Assembly: GCA_016714685.1 (NCBI GenBank)
Contig: JADKCH010000030.1
Location: 1 to 25,328, forward strand
Origin: Candidatus Geothrix odensensis
GTDB lineage: Bacteria; Acidobacteriota; Holophagae; Holophagales; Holophagaceae
Length of the DNA: 25,328 nucleotides
Reading direction: 5' to 3'
A model generated the notes under the pieces. It was not told the DNA's origin and did no database searches. It worked only from the letters and a program-made list of their open reading frames with translations. Positions 1 through 7,614 of the stretch are shown here, piece by piece (within the stretch, counting starts at the first letter, position 1; every line of letters begins with the position of its first letter). The translations under genes were made by a program, and so were the position numbers.

Positions 1-1065
1 ATGGTGTGGTCGTTGGCCTGAGTATCAGGCCGGGGGTCAACCTCGTGGCCTCGGCCAGCCGCAGGCCCAGGGCGAGGCGGCCACCAGGTCAGGCGGTCGG
101 GACCGTTCACCATGGGCCTGGCATCATCATCGTGGGCGTGAAGGTGCGCAGGGTGTAGTTGTCCATCACGTGGTCCACGCTGGTTGCAGTAGACCTGGAA
201 CTCCACCTTCTCGATGCCCGGTCCGGTCAGCCGGCGCCGCCCCGCGGAAGCCCAGGTTCTCGCGCAGGAACTGGCGCCATCCATGAATGCGGTCCCCGTA
301 GGCGGCCTCGCCATTGCGAGGTGCCCGAGGCTCCAGCCGGGTGTCATCGCTCGGGTCCAGCCGAAGGCCGCATTGGCGCTCCAGCGGGTGTGCGCGCATG
401 GATGCTGGTGCCCTTGCCGTCCTCGTAGTCGTTGGAGTGGGACCAGGTGCCGATCCCGCGCACGTAGAACGCCGAGAGGTTCCGCCCGTGGCGTCCAGCA
501 CGGCATCGTTGCGGCCGAAGCTGCCGCCCATGAGGCTGGCGACTCCCCGGAAGCCGGGCTGCTGGAAGAGAAGCGCTCGTTGGCGCGTTCGAAGCGCACC
601 AGCCCGCCGAGTTGCCGGGGCCGTAGAGCTTTACCAGTCTGGGCCCCTTCACCACGGTGATGCGGTCGGCGTAGGACTCGGGAAGACATGGCCGTGGGTG
701 GATCCATCCGCATTCCGCAACCGCCCAGCAGCTGTTCGCCGTCCAGCAGGATGTTCAGCCGCGATCCGACCATGCCGCGCAGCACCGGATCACCGTCGCG
801 GTGCCGCCCTTGCGGATCACCGCGAAGCCGGGAATGCCCTTCAGGTACCAGCGCCATCCTGCGCGGGCAGCGGCTGGCGGGGCGCCTTGGGGATCCATCA
901 CGGTGACCAGGGGCTCCGTGGGCAGGGGGCAGTGACCTCCACCACGGCAGAGGGCTCCAGGCGGGGGGGCGGGCTTTTGGGCTTGCCCTTGTCCTCCGCG
1001 TCCGCTCCGCAGAGAGGCAGGGCGCAGACGAGGGAGAGGCGGATGCAGAAGCGGGGCAGGGTCAT
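1..1065 (-). CDS. TonB-dependent copper receptor (OprC/NosA type), N-terminal part, frame-broken
   Basis: Outer-membrane receptor of the OprC/NosA copper family, which imports copper using TonB energy. The start ATG (1065-1063) has a GGGAG ribosome site 5 bases upstream and opens a signal peptide (MTLPRFCIRLSLVCALPLCG). The mature part continues with SAVVEVTAP, a plug-domain stretch GIPGFAVIRKGGT, RLNILLDGEQL, and the family hallmark GGCGMRMDPPT followed by FPESYADRITVVKGP and KLYGPGNSAG. Further on, FYVRGIGTWSHSNDYEDG and VDHVMDNYTLRTF are readable; the last resembles a segment typical of copper receptors. The frame changes several times (near 945, 790, 700, 610, 510, 330 and 200), so no single ORF covers it; sequencing error is the likeliest cause. 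The beta-barrel C-terminus runs off the left edge. It begins 18 bases after the peroxidase gene ends, so the two form an operon. The family assignment is firm; the substrate is inferred from the GGCGMRMDPPT region. Confidence 0.85.
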
Positions 1066-1083
1066 GGAATGTTCTCCCGGGGA

Positions 1084-2197
1084 TCAATTGACCCTAGCGA
1101 CTCCTGAGCGCTCCCCAGCCTGCGTCAAGATGTCGCAGACCCTACCTGGGCAGGTCAGTTTCCGGGCCTCGTGCGGCGTTCCCGTCAGGGCCTCCAGGAA
1201 TGCCCGGGCTCGCGCTTCTCCTCCGGCGTCAGCCCCGGGGGCAGAGCCTCGGGTCCAGGTTCCGGATTGGGTACCCCGCCCTGGTCGTGAGGTCGATCAC
1301 CGCCTCCAGAGTGGGAGCCGAGCCATCGTGGAAATAGGGCCAGGTCAGGGCCACGTTGCCCAGACCCGGCGTCCAGAACTGGCCCCCGGTCCTCAGGGTC
1401 CCCCGTGACCACCTCGCGGCCCAGGTCCCGGCCTCCCGGATCCGTCAGGCCCCACCCCGGGTTAGCCCGAAGCCCTGGTTGGACAGCTCCAGGTCCCGTT
1501 GTGGCACCGGAAGCAGCGCGCCTTTCCTCAAGAGTTCCAGACCGCGCCGGGCGGCTTCCGGACGTGGCCCCACTCGCCCCGCCGGAAACGGTCGTAGGGC
1601 GAGGGCCCGACACCACCGTGCGCTCGAAGGCTGCCCGGGGCCCTGGCCACGCGGGCCTGCGTGACACCGCCCCGGAACACAGCTGCGAAATTGGGTTACT
1701 GAGGACGGGATGGCCTCCAGCTTGGCCAGGACACCGGGGGCGGTCTCCCCATTTCCAGTGGATTCAAAATGGGGCCCCAGGCCCCTGGTCCTCGAGGAAG
1801 CCGCCCGGCCATCCCAGAACTGGTGCTCCATCCGGGCGGCATCCAGCACCGTTCCCGAATTCCGGCCGCCGACCCGGCCCAGGACGCCCGTGTCCGTGCG
1901 GTCGTGGTTCGCCCGGGCCTTCGCCGGATCGTGGCAACTGGCGCAGCTGCGGGTGCCGTCGAGCGAGAGACGGGGATCGAAGAAGGCTGTGCCCCCAGTC
2001 GGATCTGGCGCCCTGGTCGGGGGACCGGCGGGGCCCCGGGCCGGGCAGCGGACTCGCGTGGGCCAGTTGCCCCGAGCCAGCCCACCACCACGAGCTACAA
2101 CCCGCGAACCTGGACCAGGGGCCAGGGTTTCGTCCCGAGCCGGATCCAGGGAGCGAGGCAGAAGGACCGGTGCACCAAACCTCCAGTGCCCCATCAT
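1084..2197 (-). CDS. Di-heme cytochrome c peroxidase-like enzyme (MauG/MbnH type), frame-broken
   Basis: Periplasmic di-heme enzyme of the CCP/MauG superfamily. Two CxxCH heme sites are visible: CASCHDP (encoded at 1931-1945), just after FFDPRLSLDGTRS, and CFRCHNGT (1501-1515). Between them are GGRNSGTVLDAARMEHQFWD, GLGPILNPLEMG and VARALAAFERTVVSG; after the second heme come GQFWTPGLGNVALTWPYFHD and GSAPTLEAVIDLTTRAGYP, typical of the C-terminal half. The reading ends FLEALTGTPHEARKL...VARVN and a TGA at 1086-1084. About 370 residues, normal for the family. The start is uncertain: ATGATG at 2197 opens MMGHWRFGAPVLLPLAP, which could be a signal peptide, but no clear ribosome site precedes it. 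At least four frame changes are needed. Di-heme enzymes of the MXAN_0977/MbnH group are commonly coupled to copper genes, which fits the copper receptor directly downstream in the same operon. Confidence 0.85.
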
Positions 2198-2660
2198 CCC
2201 GGCGGCCACGCCACGGAGGCTCAGCTCCTGGTGACAGTGCCAGGCGCGGAGGAAGGCCTGGATGCCGCCGCTCACATCCAGGCCCTGGTCCCTGCTGCCT
2301 CATGGCTCGCGGGCACCACCTGGGCGAGGCGGGCGATTACTCCCGACGCCGCTCCCCAGCAGGGTGACCGGACCAGGCTCAGCCGGGCCTCCTCGGCGCG
2401 GAACAGCTGCACAGGTCGAAGGCGAGGTGGCCGGGAACCGCCGGTCCCGCTGCGTCACAGGGAGCAGGTGGTCCAGGTGGCGGCCTCCCCTGGGCGGGCC
2501 TGGGCCATCGCCCACGGCGTCGAATTTCCGGCAGCGGATCCGGGAAGCATCCCACTCCGCCCCGCACCTCCCTGGAACCCCATTCCACCCCTCTGCCTGG
2601 CTGAATCCAAACCTAGAGCGGTCGGGACCTTCCCGGGAATGCGGCAAGACGTCGCAGGCG
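2198..2660 (-). other. Unassigned, probably coding minus-strand stretch upstream of the peroxidase gene
   Basis: I cannot identify a gene here. The minus strand carries protein-like fragments in different frames, for example RHLDHLLPVTQRDRRFP, GHLAFDL, LFRAEEARLSLVRS, ARLAQVVPASHEAAG and GLDVSGGIQAFLRAW, in a plausible order if several one-base errors are corrected. Its position, immediately before a MauG/MbnH-type gene and divergent from kdp, is where a MbnP-like copper-binding partner would be expected. However, that family's HLGSTGC and LDFE motifs are not visible and the space is short for it. It could equally be an N-terminal extension of the peroxidase. The antisense plus-strand reading through this interval has no recognisable domain. 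Confidence 0.3.
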
Positions 2661-2674
2661 GCCTCCAACAAAAA

Positions 2675-2730
2675 CCTAACGGGACCGCCCAGACTCCTAA
2701 CGCCGCCTTAACGCCCTCCGCGGCCATGCT
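2675..2730 (+). promoter_or_regulatory. Candidate KdpE-activated promoter of the kdpFABC operon
   Basis: Three TAACG half-sites lie at 2677-2681, 2698-2702 and 2709-2713, spaced 21 and 11 bp, so all fall on one face of the helix. The last two form CCTAACGCCGCCTTAACGCC. Exactly 11 bp after the TTAACG at 2708-2713 is CATGCT (2725-2730), a possible -10 element; no good -35 is present. The same arrangement occurs upstream of the KimA-type gene (9590-9628), with 19 of 24 bases identical over the repeat block. OmpR/PhoB-family regulators bind direct repeats about 11 bp apart that replace the -35. Assignment to KdpE is inference from the neighbouring kdpDE genes. The leader to the first start codon would be about 75-85 nt. 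Confidence 0.6.
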
Positions 2731-2809
2731 TCCGGGTGCCTGGTCATCGGCAGGGGAAGCACGCCGCCTCTCCTCGACGCCACCGGACCCGGCCGCAGCA
2801 GGAGCCGCT

Positions 2810-3004
2810 TTGCACCTCGTCATGCCATGGTTCTTCCCCCTCGCCACGCTGGTGGCCTGGCTGGGCGTGAGGACCGCCCGGAACCACCGCTCCGAGGGGA
2901 CGGACCGCCCGGACCACCGCCCGGTGGCTGCTGGTGCTCTGTCCCTGCCCCTCGTCTTCTGGTTCATCGCCCAGTTCACCACCACCTCAGGATCCTTCGA
3001 ATGG
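2810..3004 (+). CDS. Small membrane protein ORF at the head of the kdp operon
   Basis: A reading frame opens with TTG (2810) 5 bases after AGGAG, or with ATG at 2822 in the same frame, giving MPWFFPLATLVAWLGVRTAR. A second hydrophobic stretch, LSLPLVFWFIAQFTTTSG, follows before SFEW at about 3004. In between, a neighbouring frame reads ARWLLVL, so two compensating frame errors near 2915-2945 are likely and the second membrane segment would be RWLLVLSLPLVFWFIAQF. Two membrane segments and about 60-65 residues are therefore predicted. I recognise no family. It lies directly before kdpF: either it overlaps the kdpF start, or the two are one longer protein of about 95 residues, depending on a single base near 3004. 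A role as an extra small subunit or regulator of the pump is only suggested by position. Confidence 0.45.
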
Positions 3005-3092
3005 CCGCCTCCTCGTCGTCGCCGCCCTGCTGGCCCTGGGCCTGCTGGGCTACCTCGGCTTCGCCCTGCTGAAGCCGGAGAAGTTTCAATGA
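3001..3092 (+). CDS. kdpF: KdpF, small accessory subunit of the potassium pump
   Basis: KdpF is a single-span peptide of about 29 residues that stabilises the KdpABC complex in the inner membrane. The C-terminal 27 residues are clear: RLLVVAALLALGLLGYLGF, then ALLKPEKFQ, ending in a TGA at 3090-3092 that overlaps the kdpA start (ATGA). An ATG at 3001 with AGGA 8 bases upstream would give the usual length, but it needs one missing base between 3004 and 3006. Without that correction the frame runs upstream without a start. Hydrophobic core, basic/acidic tail, length and position just before kdpA all agree with KdpF. Confidence 0.75.
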
Positions 3093-4785
3093 CCGCGGCC
3101 TGGATCCAGAACCTCCTGTTCCTCATCCTCCTCCTTGCCATCGCGGTTCCCCTGGGGCCGTTCATCGCCAAGGCGATGGAGGGCGAAACGCACCTTCCTG
3201 CATCCCTTGCTCGGCCCCATCGAACGGGGGCCTCTACCGCCTCATGGGCATCCGAGGCGACGAGGACATGAGCTGGAAGGCCTATGCCTGGTCCATCGCC
3301 CTTTTCAATGTCCTCGGTTTCCTGGCGGTCTTCGCCCTCCAGAAGGCCCAGGGCGCCCTGCCCTTGAACCCGAAGGCATGGCCAAGCTGTCCACGGACCT
3401 CTCCTTCAACACCGCCGTGAGCTTCATGACCAACACCAACTGGCAGGCCTACGGCGGCGAGCACCCTGAGCTACCTGACCCAGATGCTGGGCCTCACGGT
3501 GCAGAACTTCCTCTCCGCCGCCACGGGCATGGCCGTGCTGGTGGCCCTCATCCGCGGCCTGGTGCGCCGCACCTCCAACGGCATCGGCAACGCCTGGGCC
3601 GACCTGGTCCGCGCCACCCTCTACGTGCTGCTGCCCCTCAGCGCGATCATCGCCCTCCTGCTGGTCTCCCAGGGCACCATCCAGACCTTCGCGGCCTATG
3701 TGCACACCGCGTCCGGCCAGGTCATCGCCATGGGCCCCGTGGCCTCCCAGGTGGCCATCAAGATGCTGGGCACCAACGGGGGCGGCTTCTTCAACGCCAA
3801 CTCCGCCCACCCCTTTGAAAACCCAAACGCCCTCAGCAACCTCATCCACATGCTGGCCATCTTCGCCATCCCGGCGGCCCTCTGCCTCACCTTCGGGAAA
3901 ATGGTGAAGGATCGCCGCCAAGGCTGGGCCGTGCTGGCCGCCATGACCCTCCTCTTCGTGCTGGCCCTGTCCGCCACCACCTGGGCCGAGGCCAGGGGCA
4001 ATGCCGGCCTCAAGAACCTCCCCGTGGATCAGGTCGCCACCCTCCAGCAGGGCGGCGGCAACATGGAGGGCAAGGAAGTCCGCTTCGGCACCGGGGCCAC
4101 CTCCCTCTTCGCCACCATCACCACCTCGGCCTCCTGCGGGGCCGTCAACGGCTGGCACGACTCCTTCACGCCCCTGGGCGGCCTCGTGCCCCTGTGGCTC
4201 ATCCAGCTGGGTGAGGTGGTGTTCGGCGGCGTGGGCTCGGGGCTCTACGGCATGCTGCTGTTCGCCCTGGTGGCCGTGTTCATCGGCGGCCTCATGGTGG
4301 GCCGCACCCCGGAATACCTGGGCAAGAAGATCGAGGCCTTCGAGATGAAGATGGCCTCCATCGCCATCCTCCTGCCATCGGCCGCCATCCTCATTGGCAC
4401 CGCGGCGGCCGTGCTCTCCACCACCGCCACGGCCTCGGTCTCCAACCCCGGTCCCCACGGCTTCACCCAGATCCTCTACGCCTTCAGTAGCGCCTCCCAG
4501 AACAACGGCAGCGCCTTCGGCGGCCTCAGCGTCAACATCCCCTTCTACAACTACGGCCTGGCCCTGGCCATGCTGGTGGGCCGCTTCGGCGTCATCCTCC
4601 CGGTGCTGGCCATCGCCGGTTCCCTGGGCCGGAAGAAGGTCACGCCCGAGGGGCTGGGCACCCTGCCCACGCACACGCCCCTCTTCGTGGCCGTGCTGGT
4701 GGGGGTGGTCCTTCTGGTGGGCGCCCTGACCTACCTGCCTGCCCTGGCCCTGGGTCCCATCGCCGAACAGCTGGCCCTGCGCTGA
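3089..4785 (+). CDS. kdpA: KdpA, potassium-binding channel-like subunit of the Kdp ATPase
   Basis: KdpA selects and binds K+ from the periplasm in the KdpFABC high-affinity pump. The start ATG (3089) has GGAG 8 bases upstream and gives MTAAWIQNLLFLILLLAIAV. All four selectivity-filter regions are visible: TNTNWQAYGGE (about 3427-3460), GTNGGGFFNANSAHPFENP (from about 3770), TTSASCGAVNGWHDSFTPLG (from about 4120) and SSASQNNGSAFGGL (from about 4486). About 565 residues, close to the 557 of E. coli. Four frame changes lie between 3185 and 3470 (near 3188, 3228, 3375 and 3462); from 3484 to the TGA at 4783-4785 the frame is intact. The conserved protein reads through all four, so I take them as sequence errors. 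It is translationally linked to kdpF and sits 14 bases before kdpB. Confidence 0.96.
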
Positions 4786-4799
4786 GTCTGGAGCTGACC

Positions 4800-6922
4800 A
4801 TGGTTTCCCCTTATCGCCAGGACGTTCCCCAACCCTCGCAGACGCGAGTTGGGACCACTCGTCAAGCCCGCCCCCTCTTCGAACCCGGCATCGTGCGCCG
4901 TGCGGTGTTCGACTCCTTTCGAAAGCTGAACCCTCTGCACCAGCTGCGGAATCCCGTCATGTTCACCGTCTGGATCTGCAGCGCCTTCACCACGGGCCTG
5001 TGGTTGCAGGCGCTCTCGGGCCACGGGGAAGGTCGCCCCGGCTTCATCCTGGCCATCTCCCTCTGGCTCTGGTTCACCCTGCTCTTCGCCAACTTCGCCG
5101 AGGCCATGGCCGAGGGCCGGGGCAAGGCCCAGGCCGACTCCCTGCGCAAGTCCAAGCGGGCGGTGAAAGCCAAGCGGCTGGCCGGCACGGACCGCCTGGG
5201 CGGCCACAGGGTGGTCGACGCGCCTGACCTGCACATCAACGATCTGGTGCTGGTGGAAGCCGGGGAAACCATCCCGGGCGATGGAGAAGTGGTCGAGGGC
5301 GTGGCGTCCGTGAACGAAAGCGCCATCACGGGCGAGAGCGCCCCCGTCATCCGCGAGAGCGGCGGCGACCGCTCCGCCGTCACAGGCGGCACCCTGGTGC
5401 TCTCCGACTGGCTGGTGATCCGCATCTCCTCCAACCCCGGCGAGAGCTTCCTCGACCGCATGATCGCCATGGTGGAAGGCGCCAAGCGCCAGAAGACGCC
5501 CAACGAGATCGCCCTGGACATCCTCCTGGCGGGCCTCACCATCGTCTTCCTCCTGGCCGTGGCCACGCTGCTGCCCTTCTCCCTCTTCGCTACCAGGGCC
5601 GCGGGCCAGGGCAGCCCCGTGAGCCTGACCGTCCTGGTCTCCCTGCTGGTCTGCCTCATCCCCACCACCATCGGCGGCCTGCTGTCGGCCATCGGCATCG
5701 CCGGCATGGACCGCATGATCCAGGCCAACGTCATCGCCACCTCGGGCCGCGCCGTGGAAGCCGCCGGTGACGTGGACGTGCTGCTGCTGGACAAGACCGG
5801 CACCATCACCCTGGGCAACCGCCAGGCCGTGGCCTTCCTGCCCGCCGAGGGTGTCGACGTCAAGGCCCTGGCCGATGCCGCGCAACTCTCCTCGCTGTCG
5901 GACGAGACGCCCGAGGGACGCAGCATCGTGGTGCTGGCCAAGGAGCAGTACGACCTCCGGGAGCGGGACCTCCAGTCCCTCGATGCCCACTTCGTCCGAT
6001 TCACGGCCCAGACCCGCATGAGCGGTGTGAACCTCGGTGATCGTCAGATCCGCAAGGGCGCGGCTTCCGCCATCGAGGACTACGTCCAGTCCCAGGGCGG
6101 CAAGTTCCCCGAGGATCTGCGTCGCACCGTGGATCAGATCGCCATGGCGGGAGGCACCCCGCTGGTGGTGGCCGAAGGGGCGCATGCCTTGGGCGTCATC
6201 CAGTTGAAAGACATCGTGAAGGGCGGCATCAAAGAGCGCTTCGCCGAGCTGCGCGGCATGGGCATCAAGACCGTCATGATCACCGGCGACAACCCGCTGA
6301 CCGCCGCGGCCATCGCCGCCGAAGCGGGCGTGGACGACTTCCTGGCCCAGGCCAAGCCCGAGGCCAAGCTAAAGCTCATCCGCGAGTACCAGGCCGGCGG
6401 GCGGCTCGTGGCCATGACCGGGGATGGCACCAACGACGCCCCCGCCCTGGCCCAGGCCGACGTGGCCGTGGCCATGAACAGCGGCACCCAGGCCGCCAAG
6501 GAGGCCGGGAACATGGTGGACCTGGATTCCAATCCCACCAAGCTCATCGAGATCGTGGAGATCGGCAAGCAGATGCTCATGACCCGCGGCTCGCTCACCA
6601 CCTTCAGCATCGCCAACGACGTGGCCAAGTACTTCGCCATCCTGCCCGCGGCCTTCGTGGCCACCTACCCCGCCCTGAGCGCGCTCAACATCATGGGCCT
6701 GCACAGCCCCGAGAGCGCCATCCTCTCGGCGGTGATCTTCAACGCGCTGATCATCGTCGTGCTCATCCCCCTGGCCCTGCGTGGTGTGATGCCCGCCCCG
6801 TGGGCGCCGCCCACCTGCTGCAGCGGAACCTCCTCATCTACGGCGCCGGCGGCCTGGTGGTGCCCTTCATCGGCATCAAGCTCATCGACCGGCTGCTCGT
6901 CGCGCTCCACTTGGCTGCTTGA
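4800..6922 (+). CDS. kdpB: KdpB, P-type ATPase subunit of the Kdp potassium pump
   Basis: KdpB hydrolyses ATP and drives K+ uptake. ATG at 4800 has GGAG 6 bases upstream. Visible landmarks: TGES at residues 177-180 (actuator domain, including the serine known in E. coli as an inhibitory phosphorylation site), the phosphorylation motif DKTGT with aspartate 331, KGA in the nucleotide-binding domain (IRKGAASAIEDY), MITGDNPLTA, TGDGTNDAPALAQADVAVAM, and the C-terminal membrane part VAKYFAILPAAF and LSAVIFNALIIV. One frameshift at about 6789-6798 separates ALRGV from VGAAHLLQRNLLIYGAGGLV, which ends LIDRLLVALHLAA and TGA at 6920-6922. Without that correction the frame runs on into kdpC and looks like a KdpB-KdpC fusion, which I consider false. 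The N-terminus (about 30 residues before LFEPGIVRRA) is slightly long for the family. Confidence 0.96.
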
Positions 6923-6939
6923 GTCATGCAAAGAGGCAG

Positions 6940-6958
6940 TCACCACTCTTCGTGGTGA
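6940..6958 (+). other. Hairpin in the kdpB-kdpC gap
   Basis: A perfect 7-bp stem, TCACCAC at 6940-6946 and GTGGTGA at 6952-6958, closes a TCTTC loop. It sits in the only sizeable gap inside kdpFABC (6923-7004) and ends 46 bases before the kdpC start. No T run follows, so it is not a typical terminator; an RNA processing or stabilising element is possible. Confidence 0.4.
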
Positions 6959-7004
6959 ATCAGTTCTTCCCTTCGCTTCATTGAAATCCATGTCAGGTGC
7001 TCCC

Positions 7005-7598
7005 ATGAACCTGCAACTCCGCCCCGCCCTCGTCTCCTTCATCGCGCTCAGCGTCCTCACCGGCCTGGCCTACCCCGCGCTCATCACGGGGCTTTCCAGG
7101 GTCATCTTCCCGAAGCAGGCCGCGGGCAGCCTCATCCAGAAGAACGGGCAGGTGATCGGCTCCGAGCTTATCGGCCAGCCTTTCACGGCCCCCGGGGATT
7201 TCTGGAGCCGCCCCTCGGCCACGGTGGATGCCAGCGGCAAGCCCCGGCCCTACAACGGCGCCAACAGCGGCGGCTCGAACCTGGCCCCCAGCAACCCTGC
7301 ACTGAAGGAGGCGGTTGCAGGGCGCATCGCCGCCCTTCGCGCGGCGGATCCCGAGGCCAACGGCCCCGTGCCCGTGGACCTCGTGACGGCTTCCGCCAGC
7401 GGCCTGGATCCCCACATCAGCCCCGCCGCAGCTGCGTTCCAGGTGCACCGAGTGGCCAAGGCTCGGGGGCTGGAGGAAGCCAGAGTGCGGGAGCTCGTGC
7501 TGAACCACACCCAGCGTCCGCAGTTTGCCGCGCTGGGCGCATCCCGGGTGAATGTCCTTCGCCTGAACCTGGCCCTCGAGGTGCTCCAGCCCAGGTGA
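7005..7598 (+). CDS. kdpC: KdpC, assembly subunit of the Kdp ATPase
   Basis: KdpC is the single-span periplasmic subunit needed for assembly and ATP affinity of the pump. ATG at 7005 gives MNLQLRPALVSFIALSVLTG, a membrane anchor near the N-terminus, followed by family motifs: GSELIGQPFTAPGDFWSRPS, YNGANSGGSNLAPSNPAL, DLVTASASGLDPHISPAAA and RVNVLRLNLAL. The 197 residues match the usual 185-195. An upstream in-frame ATG at 6990 (MSGAP) is possible, but 7005 fits family starts better; AGGTG lies 5-8 bases before it. The frame is intact. The gap to kdpB holds a hairpin. The gene ends 16 bases from the convergent KimA-type gene, leaving no room for a separate terminator. Confidence 0.95.
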   Translation: MNLQLRPALVSFIALSVLTGLAYPALITGLSRVIFPKQAAGSLIQKNGQVIGSELIGQPFTAPGDFWSRPSATVDASGKPRPYNGANSGGSNLAPSNPALKEAVAGRIAALRAADPEANGPVPVDLVTASASGLDPHISPAAAAFQVHRVAKARGLEEARVRELVLNHTQRPQFAALGASRVNVLRLNLALEVLQPR

Positions 7599-7614
7599 TC
7601 GGCCGCTCGCTGAC

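Noticed and set aside
2198..2660. MbnP-family copper-binding protein before the di-heme gene
   Set aside because: Position fits, but the expected HLGSTGC and LDFE motifs are not visible in any minus-strand frame and the interval is too short.
2731..2809. A c-di-AMP (ydaO) riboswitch in the kdp or KimA-type leader
   Set aside because: Predicted leaders are about 75-85 nt, much shorter than the ydaO aptamer, and I see none of its conserved blocks.
3424..4674. Long minus-strand open frame opposite kdpA
   Set aside because: Its sequence is rich in G, H, E and Q in repetitive antisense patterns and it has no domain; it is the shadow of a G+C-rich membrane protein gene.
4800..7598. A single open frame covering kdpB and kdpC, suggesting a KdpB-KdpC fusion
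   Set aside because: The kdpB C-terminus (NLLIYGAGGLVVPFIGIKLI and a stop at 6922) is present in another frame after about 6795, and the bridging residues resemble neither protein. A one-base error in kdpB makes the false fusion.
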